A stretch of 64,000 bases of DNA from Rhodococcus jostii RHA1. Lineage in GTDB: Bacteria; Actinomycetota; Actinomycetes; Mycobacteriales; Mycobacteriaceae. Both the position numbers and the translations under genes were made by a program. Location of the stretch: contig NC_008268.1 in NCBI RefSeq assembly GCF_000014565.1, forward strand, positions 496,001 through 560,000. The letters run 5' to 3'. The notes under the pieces are model-generated. The model did not search any database, was not told the DNA's origin, and saw nothing but the letters and a program-made list of their open reading frames with translations. Each line of letters starts with the position of its first letter. Position 1 is the first letter of the stretch. This document shows positions 51,015 to 59,570 of this stretch, piece after piece.

Positions 51015-52067
51015 TCACTCCTGTCCGGTCAACTCGGTCAGCGTCGCCGAGATCGCGCGCTGGTAGGCGTCTTCGATGAACGTTTCCGACGGGCGCACAT
51101 ACCGCATGGTCGACGCCACCGTCCAGTGCCCTAGAAGTTGTTGTATAGCAACCAGATCCACGCCGCGCTCGTAGTTGTGGGTCGCGCACGCGCGCCGCAT
51201 CCCGTGCGGGCTGAACCACTCCGCTTCGGGCCGACCCTCCACGCTCATCAAGTGCCGCAACCGGTTGCGGATCGTGGCCGCGGCCATCCGGCCGCCGGAC
51301 TCGTCACACAGCAGCACCGAGCTGTCCGGGAACCGGCCGCGCACGTCATCGAGATACCAGCGCAACACCAGATCCAGCCCGTCCAGCATCGGTACCCAGC
51401 GCGGCCGCGGCCCGGATCCCTTGGCGCCCTTCCCGAAGCGCACATGCAGTTTGCCGAACGTGCCACGCCCGAAGTGCACGTCGCCGCGGTCGAGCATCAC
51501 CACCTCCTCGGCGCGCACTCCGGCGTGATACAGCGTGCGGAACAATGCGTAGTCCCGCGCGGCCGGGCCGTACTTGCGCGCCGTTGCAATCCGCGCCTTG
51601 AGGAACTCGAAGAATGCCGCCACCCGCTCCGGCGCCGGCGGCGGGTTCGCGGTTGGCGAGTCGTCGCCGACGTGTCGGGCGGCGTTAAACTCGTCCAGCG
51701 GACAGGCCAGCCGCACGCCGAACGCTGCCTCGATCTCCGCCGCTTTGCGAACCTCGAGGAACCGGTGAAAGCCCTTGAACACCTGCACGTAGTTCCGCCG
51801 CGTCGACACCGCTCGACCCGAGCTGGCCAGCTCGCCCACCACCCGGTCGACATCGGCGGCGGTCACCTCCCACACCGGCCGACCCAGCCCCGCCAGCATC
51901 CGCTCCAGGACACCGACGTCGTTGGTGATCGTCGAGTCCGCGAATCCACGCGCGGTCCACGACGCGACGAACGCCTCCACGCATTCGGCCTGGAACCGCT
52001 GCGGATCTCGCATCGCCACGCCCGGTGTGACCTCGCCCGGGATCACCCGCAGTCGCCCGTCACCCAC
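51015..52067 (-). CDS. Tyrosine recombinase/integrase of the cassette
   Basis: 350 aa. An N-terminal SAM-like core-binding domain (residues 25-105) is followed by the catalytic domain with the full set: R185 (AGVRAEEVV), Lys near 213-216, H288 and R291 (HGMRRACATH), H314 (LLGHWTVAST) and nucleophile Y323 (MRYVRPS). So it should be active. GTG start at 52067 with AGGAAGG ahead. It is the first gene of the three, about 140 bp inside the right end of the cassette, and overlaps the next gene. Confidence 0.92.
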   Translation of the reverse strand: MGDGRLRVIPGEVTPGVAMRDPQRFQAECVEAFVASWTARGFADSTITNDVGVLERMLAGLGRPVWEVTAADVDRVVGELASSGRAVSTRRNYVQVFKGFHRFLEVRKAAEIEAAFGVRLACPLDEFNAARHVGDDSPTANPPPAPERVAAFFEFLKARIATARKYGPAARDYALFRTLYHAGVRAEEVVMLDRGDVHFGRGTFGKLHVRFGKGAKGSGPRPRWVPMLDGLDLVLRWYLDDVRGRFPDSSVLLCDESGGRMAAATIRNRLRHLMSVEGRPEAEWFSPHGMRRACATHNYERGVDLVAIQQLLGHWTVASTMRYVRPSETFIEDAYQRAISATLTELTGQE

Positions 52068-52189
52068 TGCACACCTTCCTCACACCAAGGGTTTCGTGGT
52101 AGTACCTTAACTCACGGGCTTACACCTCGAAGATCAACGACACGCCAATCAGTGGGAAAACCTCAGGCAGCAGCACGAAACTCCGGAAA

Positions 52190-52207
52190 CGAACCTGTGC
52201 GCGTTCC
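52190..52207 (-). repeat. Right terminal repeat of the recombinase cassette
   Basis: CGAACCTGTGCGCGTTCC, the inverted counterpart of the left end at 49034-49050. Four bases (CATA region) separate it from the resumed IS256 sequence at 52211. Confidence 0.7.
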
Positions 52208-52210
52208 ATA

Positions 52211-52869
52211 TCCCTCACCACTGTCACCGGCCCATAGCCCCAGGATGTCGCGCTCCCCGTTCACGGTGACGCCGATCGCGACATAGATCGGCCGGTTCGT
52301 GACCTGACCGTCCCGGACCTTGACATGGATGGCGTCGATGAAGATCACCGGGTCTAGGGGCCGGAGGGACCATTCGGCCATCTCCGCGAGGACTTTGTCG
52401 GTGATCTTGCCGATCGTCTCCCTCGACACCGAGGCGCCGAAGACGTCATCGAAATGGGCGACGATCTCACCTGTGGTGAGGCCTTTCGATGAGAGCGACA
52501 AGATGATCTCGTCGACACCGGTGAGCCGTCTCTGTCGCTCCTTGACGATCTGGGGATCGAACGAGGCATCGGTATCACGGGGTACTTGGATTTCGACCGG
52601 TCCGATCTCCGTCAGCACCGTTTTCGCTCGTCTGCCGTTGCGGGAGTGTTCCCTCCATTTCTTCCTTCGATCTGGTGTTTCTCGTAGCCGAGGTGCTCCT
52701 CCATCTCTGCTTCGAGAGCGGTTTCGAGCACGTTCGCTGCGAGTTGGTTGAGTAGTCCGTTCGGTCCGACCAGTTCCACGCCGTCAGCCTTGCCCTGCGC
52801 CAGCAGTTGCTGCGCCAACTTCTGGTGATCGATCTTCGTCTGATCCATAGGATCGAGTGTCTCGGTCAT
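52211..52869 (-). pseudogene. IS256-family transposase, N-terminal half, frameshifted
   Basis: First frame from the ATG at 52869 to about 52640 (LNQLAANVLETALEAEMEEHLGY). After an apparent 2-base insertion at an ACAC repeat near 52645 the second frame continues (TVLTEIGPVEIQVPRDTDASF, LSSKGLTTGEIVAHF, DPVIFIDAIHVKVRDGQV with the first catalytic Asp, ILGLWAGDSGEG). It is cut at 52211 by the recombinase cassette. The transposase is thus broken in three places. Confidence 0.85.
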
Positions 52870-52910
52870 GATTCCGCCTTCCCGCCAAGCAAAGCTCGGC
52901 GTGTCGGCCA

Positions 52911-52945
52911 GCCAGACTCAGATCAACCGATTACCGGACAGTCCC
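52911..52945 (-). repeat. Right terminal inverted repeat of the IS256-family element
   Basis: 35 bp, partner of 47141-47175; followed by GCCGGGCA, the near-identical copy of the octamer at 47133-47140. Confidence 0.85.
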
Positions 52946-53050
52946 GCCGGGCATGGGTTGCCATCGTGTGCCGGTCGAAATCTTGGCGCGATCCCGGCTG
53001 CAGGGTCGAGGACAGCTTGACCGGTTCCTGCGGGACCGTGTGCGGGAGCG

Positions 53051-54076
53051 TCACCGCGCAGTACAGGATGCGTCCTCGGTCGTTGAACCGTTCCGCGATC
53101 TGGATCGCAGCCAGCGGGCGGCGTCGTGGCGGTAACTGTCGATGCCCTTATAGGCGGCGATGTCGGCGGGAAGTTCGGTGATGATGGCGGCGAGTTGCTC
53201 GGCCCACGCGGGAATGGTGGCGATGTCCGACAGTGGCGCCATGTAGGTGTGGATGTTGAAGACGAGTGCTCCGGTGAGGGGCAGTCGGATGAGGTGTTCG
53301 AGTTCGATCCGCAGTTGCACGCGTCCGTAGTCTCCGTCGGCGATGAGCTTCGGAATGTCGTCTTCCCATTCTGGCCGGGTTTCGAGGCTGGTGTCGCGGT
53401 GCGGTGAGCCGACGGCGGAGAAGGTCCAGTTGGCGCGGCGGAAGATCCGGTCGGTGGTGAGATGGCGCATGAACTGCTGCGCACGGCTGGTGATGCCGCC
53501 GCTGGTCAGCCCAGGCACCGGGCGGTGAATTTCGTTGAAGTTCATACCGACGTCGAACTTGATCGACCAGTCGGCTGCGAAGGTGACGATGGCCGCATCG
53601 AACCAAAGTTGGTCGTGGCGCTCGGTGAGCAGGAGGATGTCGTCAGGCACCTGGCAGCCGATGAAGGTCAGCGGGTCCTCCGGCAGCGTGACCAGATCAC
53701 CCATTTCGAAGTGTTGGTCGATACCGAGCAACGTGTTGCGCCAGTGGTACCGGATGCCCTGGCCGGTCAGCTGCATGGTCTCCGGGTAGGAGTCGGCCAT
53801 CTGCCGCATGAGGTAGAGCATGACGTCCCAACAGGCGGGCATCATGTGCGGCAAAATCTGCACTCGACCTGGGTCTTTCGCCAGGATCTCCCGTTTGAGC
53901 TGCATCATCGGCACGTATTCGAGGCCGAGGTCGACGACGTGCCGACCCCAGCCCCCGGCGAGGGTGGGGGTATAGCGGGGTGCGGGCTCGACATTGACCG
54001 CGTAGCGGAAAGTTTCGTCCCCCGCCGGGAAAGGCCAGGGCAAACAGGTCAGGTCGCTTGTGAGCAGTTCGGTCAC
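53051..54076 (-). CDS. Heme-dependent oxidative N-demethylase family protein (DUF3445)
   Basis: 341 aa, GTG start at 54076. Family landmarks are LPWPFPAGDETFRYAVNVEP near the N-terminus, KDPGRVQILPHM near 68, the heme-region GQGIRYHWRNTLLGIDQHFEMGDLV and NFNEIHRPVPG near 182, and RTYMAPL-like NIHTYMAPLSD near 285. Members demethylate secondary amines such as dimethylamine oxidatively. It is last in a six-gene operon that supplies a reductase and DmmA-like small proteins. The last 20 residues run into the flank of the IS256 element but the core is complete. Confidence 0.88.
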   Translation of the reverse strand: MTELLTSDLTCLPWPFPAGDETFRYAVNVEPAPRYTPTLAGGWGRHVVDLGLEYVPMMQLKREILAKDPGRVQILPHMMPACWDVMLYLMRQMADSYPETMQLTGQGIRYHWRNTLLGIDQHFEMGDLVTLPEDPLTFIGCQVPDDILLLTERHDQLWFDAAIVTFAADWSIKFDVGMNFNEIHRPVPGLTSGGITSRAQQFMRHLTTDRIFRRANWTFSAVGSPHRDTSLETRPEWEDDIPKLIADGDYGRVQLRIELEHLIRLPLTGALVFNIHTYMAPLSDIATIPAWAEQLAAIITELPADIAAYKGIDSYRHDAARWLRSRSRNGSTTEDASCTAR

Positions 54077-54136
54077 GGTACTTCGCTCCAGAGTCGGGAC
54101 GGAAATGGCGGTGCAAGGGTGATCTCTGGTCGGTCG

Positions 54137-54634
54137 TCAGGCAACCGATGCCAGATACATCGCACGATGCGAGGAAGTGTGCGGTCGCACGACGAGGTCG
54201 CGGGCGCAGCCCGAGCACTCGATGGTGTGGTCGGGGCCCGCGAGGGCCCGGGTGGCGGTGTCGCAGTGCGGGCAGAACACGCTGATCACGTCCACGTGCG
54301 AGATGTGGATGAACAACTCGCACGGCAGAATTCCCGCGGCGCGCGCTACCGCAACGGCCTGCATCACCCCGTACTCCGCCCCGGCAATCATGATGCGGAC
54401 CCCGACGGTGCTGGTGTCGATCAGGTCAGCGATACCCGCACCGTCGGGGAGGCTGTACAGCGTCACTGCGCGGTCCGCGGAGGCGAGATCCCGCCCCCAC
54501 TTTGCGACCTTGGCGGTGGTGCTGGGGGCATCACCGATCGCGATCAGGAGGTACTGGCGGCCGGATAGGTCCATGCTGGCCGCGGTGATGCCGACCTGCG
54601 CGGTGGCGATGTCGGACTCGTCGATGCTTGTCAT
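54137..54634 (-). CDS. Dimethylamine monooxygenase subunit DmmA-like protein
   Basis: 165 aa. A flavodoxin-like N-terminal part (RQYLLIAIGDAPSTTAKVAKWG) is followed by a C-terminal zinc-ribbon pair, CPHC near 120 and CSGC near 140, and ends in LVVRPHTSSHRAMYLAS, the DmmA family ending. It belongs with the N-demethylase 60 nt downstream. Its ATG overlaps the stop of the truncated paralogue gene (ATGA). Confidence 0.75.
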   Translation of the reverse strand: MTSIDESDIATAQVGITAASMDLSGRQYLLIAIGDAPSTTAKVAKWGRDLASADRAVTLYSLPDGAGIADLIDTSTVGVRIMIAGAEYGVMQAVAVARAAGILPCELFIHISHVDVISVFCPHCDTATRALAGPDHTIECSGCARDLVVRPHTSSHRAMYLASVA

Positions 54635-54897
54635 GACATTCCTCTGAGAGTCGTTGAGGAGCAGGCTCTGTGGTTTGGTGTTCGAGGATCGGAGGAGAGG
54701 ATCCGGGCGCGCTCGGCAAGTTCGGCGCGGTGGTGATCGTCGATGACGACTCGTCGCTCACTCCCGACACCCGCCGCGGTAGCTACTCGTGCACCGGAGG
54801 GTTCGATATCGGCGCTGTACCGGTACCGGTCGCGGGGAAACGGAAATGGGAAGTGTATGAGGCCTTCCGTGGCGGTGCCTGATGCGGCGGACGTCAT
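54631..54897 (-). CDS. Truncated N-demethylase paralogue (N-terminal domain only)
   Basis: 88 aa. FPFPFPRDRYRYSADIEPSG and LAERARILSSDPRTPNHR correspond to the first 85 residues of the DUF3445 protein in the same operon, after which the sequence ends (SSTTLRGMS). It keeps ATGA overlaps with both neighbours, so it is either a maintained mini-subunit or a deletion relic that preserves coupling. Confidence 0.65.
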   Translation of the reverse strand: MTSAASGTATEGLIHFPFPFPRDRYRYSADIEPSGARVATAAGVGSERRVVIDDHHRAELAERARILSSDPRTPNHRACSSTTLRGMS

Positions 54898-55874
54898 AGC
54901 TCCAGCTCCAGATCCGCGCCGGCGGCCCGGGACACACACGGCATCATCACGTCACCGGTGGACTTCTCCTGATCGGTGAGATAGAGGTCGCGGTGCTCGA
55001 TCTGTCCGCCGCGCACCGCGAGCTTGCATTCCCCGCATACGCCCTGCCGGCACAGGTTCGGCACATCGAAGCCGTTGTCCAGCAGCGCGTCGAGCAGGCT
55101 GGTGTCGGGTCCGACCGTCACAGTGGTACCGGTTCGGCCCAGGGTCGCAGTGAAGGGTTCACCCCCGGCGGAGATGCCGGAGGAGAACGGCTCCGAGTGC
55201 ACACGCTGCAATGGCCAGCCCCGGGCGAGCGCGGCTTCGGTGACGGCGTCGATCATTGGCGTCGGTCCGCAGGTGTAGAGGTGTGTGCCGATCGGCTGGC
55301 GGGTCAAAGTTGGTGTCACGTGGTCCCAGAACTGTTGCGGGGTGTTCACAATCGTCAACCGGTCCCCGCACAGTTCCATCAGGTCGTCGACGTGTGCACC
55401 GAAGCCGGAGCGGAAGGAATAGATCACCTCGAACGAGCGACGCCACTGCACTGCCGCACGCACGTGCGACAGGATCGGGGTGACCCCGATGCCGCCGGCG
55501 ACGAGGACGTGGTGGCGTGCGTTCGGAATCGGAGCGAACGCACTGCGCGGGCGGGACGCGTTCACCTGGTCGCCGACTGCGAGGTTGTGCACCCACCGCG
55601 ACCCGCCGGCGCCGGCCCGGTCCAGTCGAGCAGAGATCGAGTAGTGGTCCGGTTCGATCGCCGGGCCGGTCAGGGAGTAGGAATTGCGTGTCCCCGGCTT
55701 CCAGGTGACCGCGATGTGACTGCCCGGGGTGAAGGACGGCAACGTTCCGCCACCGACTGGTGCCAGGACAACCTGACGGATGTCCTCGCACAGCATCGTG
55801 GTGTCGGCAACGACGACGGAAAGGTCGCTTCCTACCGCGGCGTTGGTTGTCGCGGCCTCGACTACTTCGGTCAC
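54894..55874 (-). CDS. PDR/VanB-type oxidoreductase (DmmB-like reductase)
   Basis: 326 aa. An N-terminal FNR-like flavin domain (NSYSLTGPAIEPDHYSISARL near 72) is followed by an NAD domain (VAGGIGVTPILSHVRAAV near 130, YTCGPTPMIDAV near 205) and a C-terminal [2Fe-2S] domain (CRQGVCGECKLAV near 270, distal Cys in PCVSRA). It passes NAD(P)H electrons to the N-demethylase. The GTG start overlaps the upstream gene (GTGA) and the stop overlaps the truncated paralogue (ATGA). Confidence 0.92.
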   Translation of the reverse strand: MTEVVEAATTNAAVGSDLSVVVADTTMLCEDIRQVVLAPVGGGTLPSFTPGSHIAVTWKPGTRNSYSLTGPAIEPDHYSISARLDRAGAGGSRWVHNLAVGDQVNASRPRSAFAPIPNARHHVLVAGGIGVTPILSHVRAAVQWRRSFEVIYSFRSGFGAHVDDLMELCGDRLTIVNTPQQFWDHVTPTLTRQPIGTHLYTCGPTPMIDAVTEAALARGWPLQRVHSEPFSSGISAGGEPFTATLGRTGTTVTVGPDTSLLDALLDNGFDVPNLCRQGVCGECKLAVRGGQIEHRDLYLTDQEKSTGDVMMPCVSRAAGADLELEL

Positions 55875-56275
55875 GTCAGGTCCTCCGAATCTGCTTGATA
55901 GCCAAGATAGGCATGGTGACGGCGGGAGAAGTGGTGGTAGACGGTCAGCGTGACGGTGTGGCAGTGCGCGCAGAACACCTGACGTGTCCGCTGAGTGCAT
56001 CCACTGTTGCCATCGAGGATTTCGATCACGCCGGTCTCGATCCGTGCCCACACCTGAGCGAGCCCCACACACGCGACGTCGTCGGGGTCGGTGAGTGCGA
56101 TGCTCATTACGCATAGCGGTCGCGGCCGGCGCACGAGCGCGTGCGCGGGAATTCGCGCGGCAGCACCCACGGCCACCACCAGGTAACAGGAGGCCGAGCT
56201 CTCGACGTCACCATCGCGTTGTGGCCACGCGGTCGCCCAGCGAGGCACGCTGGTGGTGGTCATGCTCACTGCCAT
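55871..56275 (-). CDS. Small DmmA-like zinc-binding protein
   Basis: 134 aa. The C-terminal half has C-T-Q-R and VFCAHCHT (CxxC) followed by VYHHFSRRHHAYLGYQADSEDL, a layout like the end of DmmA-type subunits. The N-terminal half is variable. It lies between the cupin and the reductase with 4-nt overlap to the latter. Probably a structural or electron-transfer helper; function inferred from context. Confidence 0.6.
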   Translation of the reverse strand: MAVSMTTTSVPRWATAWPQRDGDVESSASCYLVVAVGAAARIPAHALVRRPRPLCVMSIALTDPDDVACVGLAQVWARIETGVIEILDGNSGCTQRTRQVFCAHCHTVTLTVYHHFSRRHHAYLGYQADSEDLT

Positions 56276-56281
56276 CGCTGG

Positions 56282-56677
56282 TTACGGTGCGAAGGAGCGC
56301 TGACCGACATAGAACGCCAACGCACCCTCAGGGGTACTGAATCGGATCCGCGATCCCTTCGGGAAGAAAATCGCGTCCTTCGCCTTGGCGACCTCCTTCT
56401 GTCCGGTGTCGAGATTCTCGAGAACGAACTCGCCCTCGAGCACAACCTTCATTTCGTCGTACTCGTAGAGGTAGTCGAGGGGATCGTCCGTGTGCCGGAG
56501 TTCGAAGTAACCGGCCGACATCTCGGACCCGTCTGGGTTTGCGTACACGTCGTCGATGAAGCCTTCGGTGCCCGGGTATTCCGCAACCGGCATCTGCGGC
56601 AGAGACTTCCAGAAATCTGCAGTGACGCGGAACGGTGCGACGGTCTGTCCGATCGCACTGGAATCGGCAACGGTCAT
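56282..56677 (-). CDS. EutQ-like cupin protein
   Basis: 131 aa from the ATG at 56677, preceded by AGGAGGACC. Single cupin barrel: YLYEYDEMKVVLEGEFVLENLDTGQKEVAKAKDAIFFPKGSRIRF near residues 63-108. The metal-binding His residues of classical cupins are mostly absent, as in EutQ-like proteins. It is first gene of the N-demethylase operon; possibly a substrate-binding or acyl/ethanolamine-type helper. Confidence 0.82.
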   Translation of the reverse strand: MTVADSSAIGQTVAPFRVTADFWKSLPQMPVAEYPGTEGFIDDVYANPDGSEMSAGYFELRHTDDPLDYLYEYDEMKVVLEGEFVLENLDTGQKEVAKAKDAIFFPKGSRIRFSTPEGALAFYVGQRSFAP

Positions 56678-56728
56678 TGGGGTCCTCCTGGGGATGGGAT
56701 TGCACGATCGACACTCGATCACCATGTG

Positions 56729-57514
56729 ATGAAACTGAAGATAATGGTAGGAAACCATGCCGTGGGTTACGCGCTCGTAAACGCGCGTGACAAGGAGGTT
56801 TTATCTGTAGGAGCTGCGGGTGAGGTGAGAGAGTCGACGTGGCGCCGCCGCTCGGGGTCACCGGCGGTGCCCGGCTCGGACCATCCCGAGGCAGCGCTGT
56901 CTGCAGGGCTTGGTGGCTCGCTGGTCGAAGCACTTCGGGGACAACGCCGATGGAAGGTTGCGCTTGTCCACACCCTTCACCCGCTGTTCTGGATCTGGAC
57001 ACGAAAGGCGGGGACACGACCGACCGGACCGACCGTCCTGGCCGGCCATCCGGAGGGATCGATAGTGGGTGCATTCACTCAGAAGGTCCTGAGAGCCCGC
57101 TGGTCCGCGGACGAAGCCCCATCGGTCCTGCACTTCCCCGCAGGAAGCACAGGCGATCACCAGCGTTTGGAGGCACTGACGTCCGGAGTAGCCGACGCGG
57201 CCGTTCTGGGCTCCGCGTTCGCCCCCAGCGCCCTGTCACGACTCGGGCTCACCGACTCGCTGTTCTTCGGCGTCGCCCTGAAATTCCCCACTGCGGGTGT
57301 CGCCGTCGACGTGGCGAGAACCAGCGTCGACCACCCGTCGGTACGAAAGGTCGTCGCCGCACAGACGGCGGCAATCGCGAAGGTCAAGAGCCGGGATCCC
57401 GTGGCACTCGATGCGGTGGCGTCGCTGCTGCACGACAACAGCCGGACAGATGCGCAGCACGCTTGCGTGCAGCACTTCCCCACCTTGCGCGTCGTCGACC
57501 GGGTCAGGCTCTGA
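56729..57514 (+). pseudogene. NMT1-like substrate-binding protein, internally deleted or divergent
   Basis: 262 codons. LKIMVGNHAVGYAL at the start looks like the first strand of a periplasmic-binding-type fold. The next 60 residues are irregular and Arg-rich. From about residue 95 the family pattern is good (LAGHPEGSIVGAFTQKVL, FPAGSTGDHQRLEALTSG, DAAVLGSAFAPSAL, FPTAGVAVDVA). There is no signal peptide and part of lobe 1 is missing. It is divergent from the cupin gene and may be a relic of the uptake or sensing protein of the pathway. Confidence 0.5.
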
Positions 57515-57600
57515 TCGATGCTGCATCCGTATCCACGGAAGCGGTGTCCATCCGCGAGTTGACGACTGCGGACGAGTAGCCCGCGAAGCCCCGTGGCTTG

Positions 57601-59355
57601 TCAGAGATCGAGTACGAGGTCGGTTTCGGGTTGCGAGCAGCACAAGAGAGTCGTGCCTGGCATCGGGGGCTCCAGGGGGTCCGGTCGGTATCGAACGGTT
57701 CCGGAGAGGATCGGGGTCTGGCAGGTGTGGCACACGCCGGTGCGACACGACCAGCGGGTCGGAACGTCGCAGGCTTCGGCGAGATCGAGGACGGTGCTGT
57801 ACTCGTCGCTCCATGGCACGGTGAGTCCGCTGCGGGTGAACGTGATGCGCGGCCCGCTGCCGACGGGTCCAGGGGGCAGATGTGGCGGGGTGTGGGTCGC
57901 GTCGGTGAGTCCAGGATTGATGGCCGGGAGTGCGCCGAACAACTCGGTATGGATGCGGTCGGACTCCACACCGAGGTGCATGAGTGCCTCGCGCAGCACG
58001 GCCATGAACGCGGTGGGACCGCACAGGTAGGTGGTCACGTTGGTGGGCAGGCCCAGGGCGACCAAGGCTTCGCGGTTGATGCGGCCGGGGAGGGCGGGCG
58101 GATCCAGGTTCGCCGTCGAACTCTGGGCGGTGTAATAGACGTGTTCGTGACCTCGGTCGACGCCGGTCAGCAACCGGTGCGCTTCGGCCGCGAAAGCGTG
58201 TTCGGCGGCTGAATGGGCGGTGTGCAGCCACCAGATGTCGCGCTTGCTGTGGGCTGCGGCGAGTGCATGCAGCATCGCCAGAACGGGGGTCACCCCGACG
58301 CCGGCCGAGAGCAGGAGCACGGGCGTCGTGCCGTCGTGATCTTCGGGAAGGACGAAATCGCCACGCGGAGAGGCGACGTCGAGGGTGTCGCCGACACGTA
58401 ACTGCGTGTGGAGATAGGTACTGACGAGGCCGTGGGTCTCACGTTTGACGCTGATGCGGTACTCGTTGTCCGACGGCGCGGCCGACAGCGAATAGTTGCG
58501 CACCGGTGGTGGTTCGCCGGCGCCGGCGACGCGGAGGGTGAGGTACTGGCCGGGTTTCGGACGGGTCAACGGGGCGTCGTCCTGTGGTGCCAGGTGGATC
58601 GACGCCACCGTTGTGCTCTCGGAAACGATCCGTGCGACGCGCAGCGGTCGGAAGCCGGCCCAGCCGTCCGGTTGGGCTCCGGCGGGCGGCTCGCCGGCGC
58701 GCGTCGGGCGCTCTGCGGCGTCGAGCAGATCACGAAACGATCGCTGCCAGCCGGGGCTGAGCGCCGGGATGTCGACTGCGTTCCGGAGCTGGCCGATGTC
58801 CCGGTCGGGCAGGTAGAGCAATGCGTCGATCGCGGCGACGCTCATGCGGTGCCGGCCGATCCGGGTGCGGATGATCTCGTCGCCTGCCTGCACGTGACCT
58901 TCGGCGATGACCCGGAAGTAGAACCCGGGCCGGTGGTGAGCAACAAGCAGCGCCGGCATCTCGGGTTCACCCAGACGCATTCCGACCCGATAACAAGTGA
59001 CGCGTGGCTGAGTGACCTCGAACTCGGCATCACCGATGCGATAGCGGTCACCGATGTGCACCTCGTCGTCGGGTAGGCCGTCAACGGTGAAGTTCTCACC
59101 GAACTGACCGTATTCGAGATCGTCGCGACCGAGATGACGCCGCCAGAAGTCGTAGGACTGACATTGATAGACGAGCACGGCACGTATTTCTCCGCCGTGA
59201 CCGTCGAGGTCTCCTTGACCGTCGCCGTCGATGTCGAGCGTGCGGACCATGCGTGGACCGTCGACGGGGTACTTGAAGATGCCCGTGTGGACGGTCCGGC
59301 CTTGCCACGGCACGTCCTTGGGCATACCGACGTTGAGTGACTGCAGGCGTGCCAC
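57601..59355 (-). CDS. MOSC-domain / ferredoxin reductase fusion
   Basis: 584 aa. Residues about 1-220 form a YiiM-like MOSC domain with helical tail (GHGGEIRAVLVYQ, GENFTVDGL, and Cys in QPRVTCYRVGMRLG), which binds a pyranopterin cofactor or moves sulfur. Residues 240-480 are an FNR flavin/NAD unit (RNYSLSAAPSDNEYRISVKR, SAGVGVTPVLAML, YLCGPTAFM). The C-terminal 90 residues are a [2Fe-2S] ferredoxin (WSCRTGVCHTCQTPILSG, distal Cys in LLCCSQPE). GTG start at 59355. It is a self-contained electron donor for an oxygenase of the island; last of the 62471-57601 series. Confidence 0.92.
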   Translation of the reverse strand: MARLQSLNVGMPKDVPWQGRTVHTGIFKYPVDGPRMVRTLDIDGDGQGDLDGHGGEIRAVLVYQCQSYDFWRRHLGRDDLEYGQFGENFTVDGLPDDEVHIGDRYRIGDAEFEVTQPRVTCYRVGMRLGEPEMPALLVAHHRPGFYFRVIAEGHVQAGDEIIRTRIGRHRMSVAAIDALLYLPDRDIGQLRNAVDIPALSPGWQRSFRDLLDAAERPTRAGEPPAGAQPDGWAGFRPLRVARIVSESTTVASIHLAPQDDAPLTRPKPGQYLTLRVAGAGEPPPVRNYSLSAAPSDNEYRISVKRETHGLVSTYLHTQLRVGDTLDVASPRGDFVLPEDHDGTTPVLLLSAGVGVTPVLAMLHALAAAHSKRDIWWLHTAHSAAEHAFAAEAHRLLTGVDRGHEHVYYTAQSSTANLDPPALPGRINREALVALGLPTNVTTYLCGPTAFMAVLREALMHLGVESDRIHTELFGALPAINPGLTDATHTPPHLPPGPVGSGPRITFTRSGLTVPWSDEYSTVLDLAEACDVPTRWSCRTGVCHTCQTPILSGTVRYRPDPLEPPMPGTTLLCCSQPETDLVLDL

Positions 59356-59570
59356 TGTGGTTGCCCCTCACTGTTTCGCGCGGAACGGGTTGCCGGAGGT
59401 GTCCGTCGTTCGCGCCCCGGTCATCGCAATGAGCAGCGTCGTCAACCAACAGCGACCACCTCGTCTGCATCTCTCCTACGGTTGGCACAAAGGCGTCCCG
59501 TCGCAGAACATCCTATATCCAACTGTGATCTGCGCCACTCGGCCTGGGCTGGCCCGTTGTGGTCGCCTGT

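Larger units (their letters stand above)
49034..52210 (-). mobile_element. 3.2-kb three-gene recombinase cassette inserted in the IS256 transposase
   Basis: The IS256 reading frame breaks after GDSGEG at 52211 and resumes at AKFW at 49033, so everything between is an insertion of about 3177 bp. Its ends carry inverted repeats: GAAAGCGCACATGTTCG (49034-49050) and, read from the other end, GAACGCGCACAGGTTCG, 15 of 17 identical. It encodes a tyrosine recombinase, an XRE-type small protein and a zinc-ribbon/degenerate recombinase protein as one minus-strand operon, and no passenger gene. A precise crossover of a few bases cannot be fixed by eye. Confidence 0.85.
47141..52945 (-). mobile_element. 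IS256-family element, interrupted by two later insertions
   Basis: The terminal inverted repeats are 35 bp each (47141-47175 and 52911-52945) and match at about 29 positions; both start GGGACT and end CTGGC. The flanking octamers GCCCGGCA (47133-47140) and GCCGGGCA (52946-52953) differ at one base, as expected for an aged 8-bp target duplication. Transposase pieces lie at 52211-52869, about 48760-49033 and 47184-47452, all on the minus strand and in the correct order. Subtracting the inserts leaves about 1.3 kb, the usual size. Confidence 0.85.
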
